Shown here: piece after piece, positions 34,407 through 44,372 of the stretch
Layout of the letters: each line of letters starts with the position of its first letter
How positions within the stretch are numbered: position 1 is the stretch's first letter
Source of the DNA: Pedobacter sp. KBW06
GTDB taxonomy: Bacteria; Bacteroidota; Bacteroidia; Sphingobacteriales; Sphingobacteriaceae
Direction of reading: 5' to 3'
Length of the DNA: 64,000 nt
Assembly: GCF_003852525.1 (NCBI RefSeq)
Contig: NZ_QAJL01000001.1
Coordinates: 953,080-1,017,079, forward strand
The notes under the pieces: model-generated
The model's input: only the letters and a program-made list of their open reading frames with translations
Told to the model about the DNA's origin: nothing
The model's database searches: none
Program-made: the position numbers and the translations under genes

Positions 34407-35546
34407 TTATTTTAAAGCTTGTTCTAAATCTGCGATTAAATCATCAATATCTTCTACACCTACACTTAAGCGCAAAAGGTTGTCTGTAACACCCACTTTT
34501 TCACGCTCTTCCTTAGGAATAGAACCATGTGTCATGCTTACCGGGTGATTGATCAGGGACTCCACGCCACCCAAAGATTCCGCAAGCGTAAATACTTTGA
34601 ATGAAGAAGCAATTCTGAACGTTTCCTGAAGATCAGCATCCTTTAAAGTGATGGAAACCATTCCTCCGAAACCACGCATTTGTTTTTTTGCGATGTCATG
34701 GTTAGGGTGATCTTCAAAACCTGGCCAGTAGATCTTATCTACTTTTGGATGGGTTTTAAGGAAACGGGCAACTTTCTCTCCGTTTTCACAATGTGCTTTC
34801 ATGCGTAAATGAAGGGTCTTAATTCCTCTAAGTACTAAAAAGGCATCCTGAGGTCCAGGGGTAGCACCACAAGCATTATAGATAAACCAAAGGTCTTTGT
34901 ATAACTGATCGTCATTAACCAGTAAAGCACCCATTACTACGTCGGAGTGACCTCCGATATATTTGGTTACCGAATGCATCACGATGTCAGCACCAAGGTC
35001 AATAGGATTTTGCAGGTAAGGAGAAGCAAAAGTATTGTCTACGGTCAGGATCAGTTTACGCTCTTTTGTAATTTTGGCGATCCCTTCGATGTCAATGATC
35101 TGCATGGTTGGGTTTGTAGGGGTTTCAATCCATACCAACTTTGTTTTATCATTGATATAAGGCAACATGTTCTCCGGTTTTGACAAATCCAGGAAATGGA
35201 ACTTAATGCCATATTTTGCATATACTTTGGTGAAGATGCGATAAGAACCTCCGTAAAGATCATTACCGGTGATCACCTCATCTCCTGGCTGTAACAACCT
35301 CAAAACAGTATCCGTAGCACCCATTCCGCTGGAGAAAGCTAAACCATGTTTTGCATTTTCCAAAGCGGCAAGGCAAGCCTCTAAAGCCTTACGTGTAGGG
35401 TTTGTTCCTCTTGAATACTCGAATCCCTGGTGGTCACCTGGAGATTTCTGCCAATAGGTAGACGTTTGATATATGGGAGTCATTACTGCTCCGGTAGATG
35501 GGTCAGGTTCCTGACCGGCATGTATTGCTTTCGTTGCGAACTTCAT
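34407..35546 (-). CDS. Cystathionine gamma-synthase/lyase-family PLP enzyme
   Basis: 379 residues, typical for the Cys/Met-metabolism PLP family. Seen: ATKAIHAGQEPDPSTGAVMT, IYQTSTYWQ, SGMGATDTVLRLL, the PLP-lysine motif SVTKYIGGHSDV (Lys near 195) and SLGGVESLINHPVSMTH. It would form or cleave C-S bonds: cystathionine synthesis or lysis, or a related sulfhydrylation. The exact reaction cannot be told from sequence alone. Its ATG overlaps the upstream stop (ATGA), so it is coupled to the gene at 35543-36238. Confidence 0.9.
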   Translation of the reverse strand: MKFATKAIHAGQEPDPSTGAVMTPIYQTSTYWQKSPGDHQGFEYSRGTNPTRKALEACLAALENAKHGLAFSSGMGATDTVLRLLQPGDEVITGNDLYGGSYRIFTKVYAKYGIKFHFLDLSKPENMLPYINDKTKLVWIETPTNPTMQIIDIEGIAKITKERKLILTVDNTFASPYLQNPIDLGADIVMHSVTKYIGGHSDVVMGALLVNDDQLYKDLWFIYNACGATPGPQDAFLVLRGIKTLHLRMKAHCENGEKVARFLKTHPKVDKIYWPGFEDHPNHDIAKKQMRGFGGMVSITLKDADLQETFRIASSFKVFTLAESLGGVESLINHPVSMTHGSIPKEEREKVGVTDNLLRLSVGVEDIDDLIADLEQALK

Positions 35547-36238
35547 ATGTTATTATTTTGCTCTATTTCTGCTTTAAACTGATATCCAAGGTGTTTGCCT
35601 GTAGGGTATCCGCTTGCAGCCAACATGGATTGTTTTTGATTTAAAGTTACTTCTTTTATTTGCGCAAATGGAGGAATTACCAGATCAGAAGCCAAACAGA
35701 ACAAAATTGACCTTTCAATGATGTCTGTCAGCTTTTCTTCAGTCACCAGGTTATTGGCAATGTCCTGATAAAGAAAATCCAATGCCCCCTCTCCTTCCAC
35801 CATAAAGTGTTTGTCTTTATTGATGAGGATCCGGGCGATCAGTGAACCCTGATCTGCCAGTCGGTTGTACTTAATCGAATCTGCGAGGAAGTTGTGGATA
35901 TAAATAATACCGCAATAGCTCAATGAAGGATCCTCCTTAATGTATTTCGTCTGAAATATAGAATGGCTGGGTTCAAAATTAAAGATATTGCTATGCATAG
36001 ACACCATCAGCATATCACCGGAGAACTTCAGCTGAGCTTCAAACTTATTGTTCTCTTTATAATCAATTTCTACAGAGGTATCCTTTACGCCATAGTCCTG
36101 TTTTAGTCGCCCGGCAGTCTTTGACAACTGCTTTTTTAACAAATCAAAGATCTCTGTTGTATTTCTGTAAATCGACTGCTTTAGAGAAGCCTTACATTCA
36201 AATTCTTTAAGTATTTTACCGTAATTTTCAGTATTCAT
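35543..36238 (-). CDS. Conserved protein of unknown function upstream of the PLP enzyme
   Basis: 231 residues, soluble, with alpha/beta content (VEIDYKENNKFEAQLKFSGD; SLSYCGIIYIHNFLADSIKY; HFMVEGEGALDFLYQDIANN). No catalytic motif was recognised. It begins 48 bases after proS and overlaps the PLP enzyme start by 4 bases, so the genes form one operon. A Bacteroidota-restricted hypothetical is likely. Confidence 0.7.
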   Translation of the reverse strand: MNTENYGKILKEFECKASLKQSIYRNTTEIFDLLKKQLSKTAGRLKQDYGVKDTSVEIDYKENNKFEAQLKFSGDMLMVSMHSNIFNFEPSHSIFQTKYIKEDPSLSYCGIIYIHNFLADSIKYNRLADQGSLIARILINKDKHFMVEGEGALDFLYQDIANNLVTEEKLTDIIERSILFCLASDLVIPPFAQIKEVTLNQKQSMLAASGYPTGKHLGYQFKAEIEQNNNI

Positions 36239-36285
36239 TAATGCTGATTTTTATGAGCAGCAGGTTATCCTGCCTAAACAAATAA

Positions 36286-37758
36286 TTAATAAGCTCTGGC
36301 GAATAACACCCTTTGCTTAGATGGTTTGCCGGAATAGATACAAACACCATCCTCCAGCTTATTGTTTAAAGGAATACACCTGATTGTTGCTTTTGTCTCT
36401 TCTTTGATCTTTTGCTCTGTCTCAGGCGTTCCATCCCAATGCGCAGAAATGAATCCGGCTTTACCATCCAGCAATTCTTTAAACTCATCGTAAGAGTTGG
36501 CGGCTGTGGTATGCTCTTCTCTGAATTGAAATGCTTTATTGTAGATGTTGGTCTGAATTTCTTCCAGCAACTGAGCGATATGAATGTCAAGACCTTCCTG
36601 AATTACAGTTTGTTTCTCTCTGGTATCCCTGCGGGCAAGTTCAACAGTACCGTTTTCCAGGTCTCTGCCACCAATGGCCAGGCGAACCGGCACACCTTTC
36701 AATTCGTATTCTGCAAATTTGAATCCCGGACGTTGTGTGTCGCGGTCGTCATATTTTACAGAGATGCCCAGTTTCTTCAACTTCGGCATCAACTCATCCA
36801 CAAATGCGGAAATCTTATTCAACTCTTCGTCGCCTTTGTAAATTGGCACGATCACCACCTGTATCGGCGCTAATTTCGGAGGCAATACCAATCCGGCATC
36901 ATCACTATGTGCCATGATCAGCGCACCCATCAAACGGGTGGAAACACCCCATGAAGTTGCCCATACATGCTCGATCTTACCTTCTTTATTGGTGAATTTC
37001 ACGTCAAATGCTTTCGCAAAGTTTTGACCAAGGAAATGTGATGTTCCTGCCTGTAAAGCTTTTCCATCCTGCATTAATGCCTCAATGCAATAGGTTTCCA
37101 AAGCACCTGCAAAACGCTCATTTGCGGTTTTCATTCCTTTAACTACCGGTACGCCCATCCAGTTTTCTGCGAAATCTGCATACACATCCAGCATTCTTTC
37201 CGTTTCTTCAACGGCTTCCTGTGCGGTAGAATGCGCAGTATGCCCTTCCTGCCAAAGGAATTCTGTAGTACGAAGGAACAAACGGGTACGCATTTCCCAA
37301 CGTACAACATTCGCCCATTGGTTAATCAGAAGCGGAAGATCACGGTAAGATTGGATCCATCCTTTATAAGTGTTCCAGATGATGGTTTCGGAAGTTGGTC
37401 TTACGATCAGTTCCTCTTCCAGTTTTGCCGTTTCATCTACGATAATATTGCCATTTCCGTCATTTTTAAGACGATAATGTGTCACAACTGCACACTCTGT
37501 CGCAAAGCCTTCCACGTGGGAAGCTTCCTTCGAAAAATATGACTTAGGAATGAATAAAGGAAAGTAAGCGTTACTGTGGCCTGTATCTTTAAATTTTTGG
37601 TCCAAAACCGCCTGTATCTTCTCCCAAATGGAGTATCCATAGGGTTTTATCACCATACATCCCTTTACAGAAGAGTGCTCTGCAAGGTCTGCTTTTATAA
37701 CAATGTCGTTATACCACTGGGAATAATCTTCGTTTTTACTTGTAATACCTTTGCTCAT
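36286..37758 (-). CDS. proS: Prolyl-tRNA synthetase (short, archaeal/eukaryotic-type)
   Basis: 490 residues, the short form lacking the editing insertion, as is usual in Bacteroidota. Class II motifs: [35 protein letters not shown] (motif 2 side), [16 protein letters not shown], and an anticodon-binding domain from [20 protein letters not shown] on, ending in a short C-terminal zinc-like segment. It charges tRNA-Pro; two tRNA-Pro(UGG) genes are 14 kb away. It is followed by the hypothetical/PLP/TIGR02757 run. Confidence 0.96.
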   Translation of the reverse strand: MSKGITSKNEDYSQWYNDIVIKADLAEHSSVKGCMVIKPYGYSIWEKIQAVLDQKFKDTGHSNAYFPLFIPKSYFSKEASHVEGFATECAVVTHYRLKNDGNGNIIVDETAKLEEELIVRPTSETIIWNTYKGWIQSYRDLPLLINQWANVVRWEMRTRLFLRTTEFLWQEGHTAHSTAQEAVEETERMLDVYADFAENWMGVPVVKGMKTANERFAGALETYCIEALMQDGKALQAGTSHFLGQNFAKAFDVKFTNKEGKIEHVWATSWGVSTRLMGALIMAHSDDAGLVLPPKLAPIQVVIVPIYKGDEELNKISAFVDELMPKLKKLGISVKYDDRDTQRPGFKFAEYELKGVPVRLAIGGRDLENGTVELARRDTREKQTVIQEGLDIHIAQLLEEIQTNIYNKAFQFREEHTTAANSYDEFKELLDGKAGFISAHWDGTPETEQKIKEETKATIRCIPLNNKLEDGVCIYSGKPSKQRVLFARAY

Positions 37759-37805
37759 AACTATTTGGAACGTTTTTTGTGTAAGTTTGCTTGTAATGTA
37801 GGCTA

Positions 37806-37813
37806 CAAATTTA
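37806..37813 (-). promoter_or_regulatory. -7 box TAAATTTG upstream of proS
   Basis: On the minus strand TAAATTTG matches TAnnTTTG, 48 bases from the start. No well-spaced -33 element was found. Confidence 0.35.
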
Positions 37814-37862
37814 TAAATTTATACCTACAAAAAACGTGCACACACAAAGAAAACATATAGTT

Positions 37863-38828
37863 ATGAAACCTAACCATTTATTCACCAGTATGCTGGCCCT
37901 GACAACAATTGTTGTTGCGTCCTGCTCAGCGCCAAGGTATGCGCAGCAAAGCAATCATGAGGATGATGTTTACGGTTCTACTGCTAAGGCGCAGATCTAT
38001 ACGCCGCAGGAAAGACCAAGAGCACAGGCAACCATCGATGATTACGATCAAAGTGACGAATATTATGGCACCAGTGATCCATATTATGACATGGATTACT
38101 CTTCCCGTATCAACAGATTCTCATACTCCAGTCCATGGAGATCATACTACGATCCATATTTTGACAACGGATATTACGGCTACGGCAACGGATATGGCTA
38201 CAACGGCTTTTCTCTTGGCTTAAGCTTCGGTTCCGTATGGAATTCTCCATATTATGGATGGGGCAATTATTATTCTCCTTTTGGTTATAACCCATGGGGA
38301 TGGAATAACTTTTATGGCGGAGGCTACGGTGGTGGTTACTACGGTGGCGGATACTGGGGTGGTGGTTATTACGGAGGCGGTTACTACGGCGGTGGATACA
38401 TTGGCGGAGGAACTTATACCGGCAGAACAACCAACGCGCCAAGAGCAACAAGGTCATATGGAGACGGAGCAAGATCATCTTACGGATCAGGTGGCAGAGG
38501 ATCATCAGGAACGGTAAGGACTGACTTTAACGGAAATGTAATTTCCAGAGGAGGCAGGGCCGAAGCTTATGCGCCTAACAGAGAAGGAGACAGAGCCGCG
38601 GGCAGAATAGCCAGAGAAAACACCAGGTCATCACGTGGAGAAGGTTACAACCCTCCCCGTCAGGAAAGGTCCAGTCGTGGCGAAAGCTACAGACCGGAAC
38701 CTCAAAGCAGGCCAACCTATACTCCCCCACCATCACGTGGCGGTAATGAAGGTGGCGGCGGTAGTGGCAGATCTTCTGGTGGAAACAGCGGCGGTGGCGG
38801 CAGGTCATCGAGAGCAGGAAGAGGCTAA
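37863..38828 (+). CDS. Gly/Tyr-rich repeat lipoprotein
   Basis: Start at ATG 37863 gives 321 residues beginning with a lipobox signal (TTIVVASCSAP, lipid Cys21); an upstream start at 37836 would add nine residues before it. The middle (about 95-190) is a dense Gly/Tyr/Trp repeat of the type YYGGGYWGGGYYGGGY, and the C-terminal third is Arg/Ser/Gly-rich (RGGNEGGGGSGRSSGG). Low complexity suggests a surface or cell-wall matrix protein rather than an enzyme. Similar glycine-tyrosine lipoproteins occur in Pedobacter relatives; function unknown. Confidence 0.75.
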   Translation: MKPNHLFTSMLALTTIVVASCSAPRYAQQSNHEDDVYGSTAKAQIYTPQERPRAQATIDDYDQSDEYYGTSDPYYDMDYSSRINRFSYSSPWRSYYDPYFDNGYYGYGNGYGYNGFSLGLSFGSVWNSPYYGWGNYYSPFGYNPWGWNNFYGGGYGGGYYGGGYWGGGYYGGGYYGGGYIGGGTYTGRTTNAPRATRSYGDGARSSYGSGGRGSSGTVRTDFNGNVISRGGRAEAYAPNREGDRAAGRIARENTRSSRGEGYNPPRQERSSRGESYRPEPQSRPTYTPPPSRGGNEGGGGSGRSSGGNSGGGGRSSRAGRG

Positions 38829-38859
38829 CCCAATTATTTATTATTCAGACATACATATG

Positions 38860-38920
38860 AAGCGATCATAAGTATACTCCCTTGCAAAACAGCAATGAGC
38901 AGGCTCATGATCGCTTTTTC
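38860..38920 (+). terminator. Terminator after the Gly/Tyr-rich lipoprotein gene
   Basis: AAGCGATCAT pairs with ATGATCGCTT over a 37-base loop, ending in a T run. It lies between this gene and the OMPP1-like gene. Confidence 0.6.
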
Positions 38921-38940
38921 ATAATCGAAAATATTCTCCA

Positions 38941-40428
38941 ATGAAAAAACTGATACTATCTTTAGTAGCTACAGTAGCTACTGCAGGATCATTATATGCC
39001 CAATATACACCTGATGCCCTTCGTTTTTCGCAAACAAATTATGGAAGCTCCGCAAGGTTCAAAAGCATGGGCGGCGCGCAAATCGGAGTTGGTGGCGACA
39101 TGAGTTCCCTGGGAGGAAATCCCGCAGGTTTGGGTTTGTTCACAAAATCAGAATTTAGTCTCACCCCCGAATTCAATATGGTGAAGGGAAAGGCCAACTT
39201 TCTGGGCCAGACTACAGAGGCTTCAAAAGACAGGTTAAACCTCAACAACATCGGTGCGGTATTCTACAGCCCTACTTTTAAGCCTAAAGGTCAGGATCCG
39301 TCGAAAGGGGTCATCAGTGCCGTTTTTGGTGTAGGTTATAACCGCAACAACGATTTCACAGCAAACCATAGCTATGAGAGTTCTAAGGTACCAAACTCGG
39401 TAACCGGTTACTTTTCTGAAGAAGCAAACCGATTCCATTCGGGATCGTCACTGGACGATTATACCATTGAAAAAATGGCTTATGGACAGTACCTGATCGA
39501 CTACAATGCAGGTGCAGATAACTTCTCTTCCAATGTTCAGTCTGTAACCAACCAAAAGCAATCGGAAATCAGAACAGGATCTACCTCGGAACTGAACGTT
39601 GCAGGAGCATTAAATATCTCTAATAAATTCTATATCGGAGCAAGTATTGCTTTTGTAAATGTCCGTTACCTGAACAACCGTAATGTAAGTGAATCAGGCT
39701 TCAATGGTGTTTATGCTTCCAAGTACGACCTGAGCTATAGTGTGAGTTCAGAAGTTAAAGGCTCTGGTGTTAATGGCCGTCTGGGTTTAATCTACAGACC
39801 GGAGAGCAATTTACGTTTAGGTGTTACTTTTCAAACCCCTACCTGGTTATACTTTGACGATGTGGAGTCTACGAACTTAAATTCGAAATTATATGCAGGA
39901 ACAAAACCTGGAAATTACACAGATCCAACTGCAACGTCAAGCCTTACCTATCAATTGCGTACACCTTTGAAAGGTTCATTTGGCGCAAGTTATGTGATTG
40001 GAAACAGAGCATTGATTTCAGCAGACGTCGACTATGTTGATTACAGCACCATGCATTACTCTTTAGACCAGGACAACAATCAGGGAGCTATAGACAGGGC
40101 CAACCAAACGATAAAGGCAAATTACAAAGAGGCCGTGAATTACAGAATAGGCGCAGAATATAAGCTGGACAATGCTTTTAGCTTAAGAGCTGGTTACGGA
40201 AATAATGGCACTGCTTTAAAAAATGATAAAGACAATTATTTCGCCACCAAAATATACACCGGAGGTTTAGGCTATCGCATCAACAACTATTACTTTGACC
40301 TTGCCTACCAACGTGTTGAAAACAATGTAGACCTGAGCGGTTATTATTTAAATAACGAATCAGAGCCGGTTGCAAATATTAAGGTTGCAAGAAACAATGT
40401 TTTCTTAACCTTTGGGGTTAGGTTTTAA
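38941..40428 (+). CDS. OMPP1/FadL/TodX-like outer-membrane transporter
   Basis: 495 residues with a signal peptide (LSLVATVATAGSLYAQ), then the conserved start of this family (ARFKSMGGAQIGVGGDMSSL, SSLGGNPAGLGLFTKSEFSL) and 14-strand barrel segments, ending in FLTFGVRF, a C-terminal aromatic strand. It forms a channel for hydrophobic compounds such as fatty acids. It stands alone between terminators. Confidence 0.9.
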   Translation: MKKLILSLVATVATAGSLYAQYTPDALRFSQTNYGSSARFKSMGGAQIGVGGDMSSLGGNPAGLGLFTKSEFSLTPEFNMVKGKANFLGQTTEASKDRLNLNNIGAVFYSPTFKPKGQDPSKGVISAVFGVGYNRNNDFTANHSYESSKVPNSVTGYFSEEANRFHSGSSLDDYTIEKMAYGQYLIDYNAGADNFSSNVQSVTNQKQSEIRTGSTSELNVAGALNISNKFYIGASIAFVNVRYLNNRNVSESGFNGVYASKYDLSYSVSSEVKGSGVNGRLGLIYRPESNLRLGVTFQTPTWLYFDDVESTNLNSKLYAGTKPGNYTDPTATSSLTYQLRTPLKGSFGASYVIGNRALISADVDYVDYSTMHYSLDQDNNQGAIDRANQTIKANYKEAVNYRIGAEYKLDNAFSLRAGYGNNGTALKNDKDNYFATKIYTGGLGYRINNYYFDLAYQRVENNVDLSGYYLNNESEPVANIKVARNNVFLTFGVRF

Positions 40429-40477
40429 TCAGGTATAACCTTTAATAAGGTATAAAAGACCCCTGCTTAAACAGAGA

Positions 40478-40524
40478 GGGCATAAAAAAAAGGACTGTGT
40501 AACTACAGTCCTTTTTTTATGCCC
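40478..40524. terminator. Bidirectional terminator between OMPP1 and UbiD genes
   Basis: GGGCATAAAAAAA and AGGACTGT pair with ACAGTCCT and TTTTTTTATGCCC around GTAACT. It serves the two convergent genes. Confidence 0.9.
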
Positions 40525-40533
40525 TTATCTTTT

Positions 40534-42348
40534 TTATTTAAACAATCCGCTAAAGCGCTCAATCTTCTTTTCTACTTCCGAATCTTTAATCAGCTCCGGT
40601 GCATGGTGTGGCTTCTTACGCGCATCAATGATCACCGGACCTGTACAGCCCCAGTGTTTATGCTCCGTAAAAGCACCAATTCCATGAATATCTGAAGCAG
40701 GGTTACTTCTGGTAAAAGTAATCCAGACCAGGTTATTGATCGTCGCAGCAGCAAATGTGCTGTCGTCACATAAAACGATTAAAGCAATCCCATCCAGGTT
40801 TTGCCCTTTCCAGTGTTGGTTTAAAGATTGCACTTCCAGATTCGCCTGATCCTGACTTTCGTACGGCAGCCCCTGAATCGTCAATACTCCCGGAATGGCA
40901 ACCCTTGCATCTTTGAAAGATGCAGGCAAACTAAATCCCTCCGGGAGCCCGGCAGACAATGTTCTGCGCTTTTCTCCGGCAGCAGCAAAGACGACCTTAG
41001 AACCACTGTTCAATCCATCACCACTATAATCTAAGGTATCAATCGTTGTATTGGTATGGAAGTGCAGGTCGGTACGGAAATCCATCCTGCTCAGCACATG
41101 CTGCATAAAGGCAGAAATATCGTGTGTATCTAAAGTCTCGTCATCTTCCCGGGCCGCAATGAAGAGGTATTTGGCCAGGCTCAGCTGGTTTTTTCCCAGG
41201 ATATGATTGGCAATGGTCAGAATCTCCTGAGGTCTGCGTTCTTTAAGAAACGGCGTATAACGCTCACTTCCGATTGCAAACAGTAAAGGATGTACCCCTG
41301 CCGCATCTACTGCATTCAACTCTTTTAAGCCGTGAATCTCTTTCGGTAATGCCGATCCTGCGATCTCATGAATCAGTGCACCAAAGCTGGTATCCTCCTG
41401 AGGAGGCCTTCCAACCACCGTAAACGACCAGATGGCATCCTTACGGTGATACACATTATGAACCTTCATCAAGGGGAAAGGATGCGTCAGACTATAATAA
41501 CCCAAATGATCTCCAAAAGGACCTTCAGGTTTGTTTTCCTGAGGATATACCGTTCCCGTGATCACGAAATCCGCATCCGCAGAAATACAGAATCCTTCCT
41601 CATCATAGAAATACCGGAACCTTCTGTTTCCCAGTGCACCGGCAAAAGTCATCTCCGACAATCCTTCCGGCAAGGGCATCACTGCCGCCAATGGGTGAGA
41701 TGGCGGCCCTCCCACAAAGATGCTCACCTTTAAAGGTTGCCCCTTTGCATTGGCCTTAGACTGGTGCACACCTATCCCTCTGTGGATCTGGTAATGCAAT
41801 CCGATCTCTTTGTCTTTTATATACTCATTGCCGGCAAGCTGAATGCGGTACATGCCCAGATTGGCATTCATGATGCCCGGCTTGTCAATATCTTCAGTAT
41901 AGACCTGTGGCATGGTGATAAACGGTCCGCCATCCATAGGCCAGTTCACGATCTGTGGCAATGCACTGATCGTTGTTTTGCTAAAAGTTGATTTAAAAGT
42001 CTGCTTTAAGGGTAAGGCAGTTAAGGCCGTGAAACCTATCCCAGGGAGTTTCAGTGGATTCTTCAACACCTTTATCGGGTCGGACCTCAATCCCACCAGC
42101 TGCTCCACTTTATCCAGGCTATCCCTGAACATAAACTTGGCCCGCTCCAATGTTCCAAACAAATTAGATACCGCCGGAAAAGGGCTTCCTTTAACTTTTT
42201 CAAAAAACAAGGCTGGTCCCTGTTCTTCATATACCCTTAAATGAATGGCAGCCATCTCCAGGTATGGATCTACTTCTTCTTTTATCCTGATTAAATGGCC
42301 GTGCTTCTCTAAATCGGCAACACACTCTGCTAAACTTTTATATCCCAT
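40534..42348 (-). CDS. ubiD: UbiD-family prenylated-FMN decarboxylase
   Basis: 604 residues. UbiD features: IQLAGNEYIKDKEIGLHYQI, GIGVHQSKANAKGQPLKVSI, the catalytic E-R-E region around EDTSFGALIHEIAGSALP, and GPFGDHLGYYSLTHPFPLMK. The enzyme removes a carboxylate from a polyprenyl aromatic acid or related substrate with prFMN. The longer form here resembles members in menaquinone-making Bacteroidota, so a quinone role is plausible but not certain. No UbiX is nearby. Confidence 0.9.
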   Translation of the reverse strand: MGYKSLAECVADLEKHGHLIRIKEEVDPYLEMAAIHLRVYEEQGPALFFEKVKGSPFPAVSNLFGTLERAKFMFRDSLDKVEQLVGLRSDPIKVLKNPLKLPGIGFTALTALPLKQTFKSTFSKTTISALPQIVNWPMDGGPFITMPQVYTEDIDKPGIMNANLGMYRIQLAGNEYIKDKEIGLHYQIHRGIGVHQSKANAKGQPLKVSIFVGGPPSHPLAAVMPLPEGLSEMTFAGALGNRRFRYFYDEEGFCISADADFVITGTVYPQENKPEGPFGDHLGYYSLTHPFPLMKVHNVYHRKDAIWSFTVVGRPPQEDTSFGALIHEIAGSALPKEIHGLKELNAVDAAGVHPLLFAIGSERYTPFLKERRPQEILTIANHILGKNQLSLAKYLFIAAREDDETLDTHDISAFMQHVLSRMDFRTDLHFHTNTTIDTLDYSGDGLNSGSKVVFAAAGEKRRTLSAGLPEGFSLPASFKDARVAIPGVLTIQGLPYESQDQANLEVQSLNQHWKGQNLDGIALIVLCDDSTFAAATINNLVWITFTRSNPASDIHGIGAFTEHKHWGCTGPVIIDARKKPHHAPELIKDSEVEKKIERFSGLFK

Positions 42349-42401
42349 TACAGGCCAAAGATATCAAACAATTATTGTTTGACATAAAGCCATTAAATAG
42401 A

Positions 42402-42429
42402 AAAGACCACACATAAATGCATGGTCTTT
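42402..42429 (-). terminator. Terminator between dps and ubiD
   Basis: AAAGACCA pairs with TGGTCTTT around a 12-base loop, 20 bases after the dps stop and 50 before ubiD on the minus strand. Confidence 0.7.
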
Positions 42430-42449
42430 ATCATTGGAGGGAAAGCTTG

Positions 42450-42929
42450 TTATTTTTTACCGGCAAACGAACGCAACATCCAGGTGTTTTTTTCCTTGAA
42501 CTGCATAAATCTGTTCACCATATCATTAGAACCATCATCGCCGGCCGCATCGGTCGCATCTAACAATTCTCTTTCTATTTGTATCAATTGAGACATATCA
42601 TCGAGAACCGCATCTACCATGTCCAGATCTTTCATTCCAATGGTATCTGCTTCTTTGATGACAGACTCTTTAATGTAATCTGAAAAACGGCTGTGCGGTG
42701 CTTTACCAAGGGTAAGTACACGTTCCGCGATTTCATCTATTGTTAACTGGGCATTGGTATATAATTCTTCGAATTTGATGTGCAGGGTGAAAAAGTTCTG
42801 ACCTTTGACATTCCAGTGACAGCCTCTTAATTTTTGGTAATGCATGTGATAATTAGCCAGATAGTCGTTCAACATATCTACTACTGGTTTTACTTTCTTC
42901 TCATTTAAACTGATTTCTTTTGCGTCCAT
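42450..42929 (-). CDS. dps: Dps-type DNA-protection ferritin
   Basis: 159 residues. The four-helix bundle and the Dps ferroxidase site are visible: GCHWNVKGQNFFTLHIKFEELY (first His, then Asp/Glu-containing helix). No long basic N-terminal tail is present, so DNA binding may be weak. It stores iron and protects DNA in stationary phase or oxidative stress. Stands alone with a hairpin terminator. Confidence 0.93.
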   Translation of the reverse strand: MDAKEISLNEKKVKPVVDMLNDYLANYHMHYQKLRGCHWNVKGQNFFTLHIKFEELYTNAQLTIDEIAERVLTLGKAPHSRFSDYIKESVIKEADTIGMKDLDMVDAVLDDMSQLIQIERELLDATDAAGDDGSNDMVNRFMQFKEKNTWMLRSFAGKK

Positions 42930-43112
42930 GGTATTTATTTTTTTATTTTGTTCTGATCATAGGGATCGCATATATAACAATAGGGGGTATAAATGGTTTT
43001 GAAAATTGTTATTTTGACGTACAATACCACTTTGGAATGAGCGTTTAATATTCAAAATTCCCGCTTTCTTTTATTATTCGTATAATTGCTCATTAAATTT
43101 AACAGGACATTA

Positions 43113-44372
43113 ATGTATAAATATTATATAGTATCGTTATTTGCAGTGGTTTTAAACCTATCTACTGCCAATGCCAATACCAACACAAGGGATTCTATAG
43201 GCGTAGAAAACCGTAACGGAAAAAAGCTCATCATTCATCAGGTAGTGGCCAAAGACACTTATTATTCTATCGGAAGAAGGTACAGTGTGGTTCCAAAAGA
43301 CATCATGAGCTTCAATGACAACAAGTTTTTACAGATTGGTGTCATTATTAAAGTACCTACCAATGTTCCTTTCGTTTCCGAGCCCGCTCCGGGAAAAGTA
43401 ACCGCTTCCGGTAAAACAAGCCCTGCCGCTCAAAGCAACAACACCAATAGCAGCGCAAATGAGGTAGCAGAAGGCGGACTGATCGAACATACGGTTCAGA
43501 AGAAGGAAAACCTGAATATGCTTGCTGAAAAGTATGGCACCACGGTAAATGAGATCAAGAGGGTCAATAACATGAGGTCCATCAACCTTCAGATTGGCCA
43601 GTTGTTAAAGATTCCAGCCAAAAATGCAGTAGAAGAACAAGCCACAGAAACAGCAGCCACCACAAAACCAAATACCCCTCCTGTCACAACAACTCCGGCA
43701 GAGGTTAAGAAAAAAGAAGACATCCTCGTTCCGATCTTCCCTAAAAAACAACCGGCCAACGCCAGTCAAAACACAACAACTCCAGCCAGTCAGGCACAAA
43801 ATACAGCCACCAGCCCTTCTACGGAAGAACTCCTGGTACATACGGTTGCCTCTAATGAAACCATCTATTCCATTGCCACTACCTATAAGATGACCATGGA
43901 TCAGCTTAAAGCAAAAAACGGGCTCATTAACAACTCATTAAGCGTAGGTCAAAAATTATTAATCAGAGGTCAGTATCCGCCAAAACCGGTTCCTTCGGCT
44001 CACAATGAAGTGGAAAATCCTGCCGACACTTTGAATTCTATAAAAAATCCTTCGTTAAGGTTGCCGGCCAGCAGATATGGCCTGAACCAAATGGACGAAA
44101 AAGGAACAGGAATCTGGATCGCTGATCCGGACCTTGACCCCTCAAAAATGCTGGTATTACATCGCACTGCGCCCATTGGAACAGTCATGAAAATCACCAA
44201 TCCAATGAGCAACAGATCGACCTTCGCTAAGGTTGTTGGTAAATTTACAGAGAATGAGTCCACAAAAGATGTTATCATTGTAATGACTAAAGCTGTTGCT
44301 GATGCATTAGGGGCCTTAGACAAAAGATTTTTTTGTAATTTAACGTACGGTGGACAAGACAATGAACAATAA
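43113..44372 (+). CDS. LysM-repeat protein with C-terminal DPBB domain
   Basis: ATG 43113 begins MYKYYIVSLFAVVLNLSTAN, a Sec signal, giving 419 residues; a start at 43086 lengthens the signal without support. Three LysM domains (about 30-72, 125-170 and 240-285) are joined by Thr/Pro/Gln-rich linkers, and the end (about 320-419) resembles an RlpA-like double-psi beta-barrel (GTVMKITNPMSNRSTFAKVV, VVGKFTENESTKDV). It should bind peptidoglycan and might act on glycan strands, though catalytic residues were not placed. Its end overlaps the uridine-kinase start by 11 bases. Confidence 0.85.
   Translation: MYKYYIVSLFAVVLNLSTANANTNTRDSIGVENRNGKKLIIHQVVAKDTYYSIGRRYSVVPKDIMSFNDNKFLQIGVIIKVPTNVPFVSEPAPGKVTASGKTSPAAQSNNTNSSANEVAEGGLIEHTVQKKENLNMLAEKYGTTVNEIKRVNNMRSINLQIGQLLKIPAKNAVEEQATETAATTKPNTPPVTTTPAEVKKKEDILVPIFPKKQPANASQNTTTPASQAQNTATSPSTEELLVHTVASNETIYSIATTYKMTMDQLKAKNGLINNSLSVGQKLLIRGQYPPKPVPSAHNEVENPADTLNSIKNPSLRLPASRYGLNQMDEKGTGIWIADPDLDPSKMLVLHRTAPIGTVMKITNPMSNRSTFAKVVGKFTENESTKDVIIVMTKAVADALGALDKRFFCNLTYGGQDNEQ

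Noticed and set aside
38254..38517. Frames in other phases over the Gly/Tyr repeat
   Set aside because: Repeat DNA opens several frames; only the one with lipobox and full length is kept.
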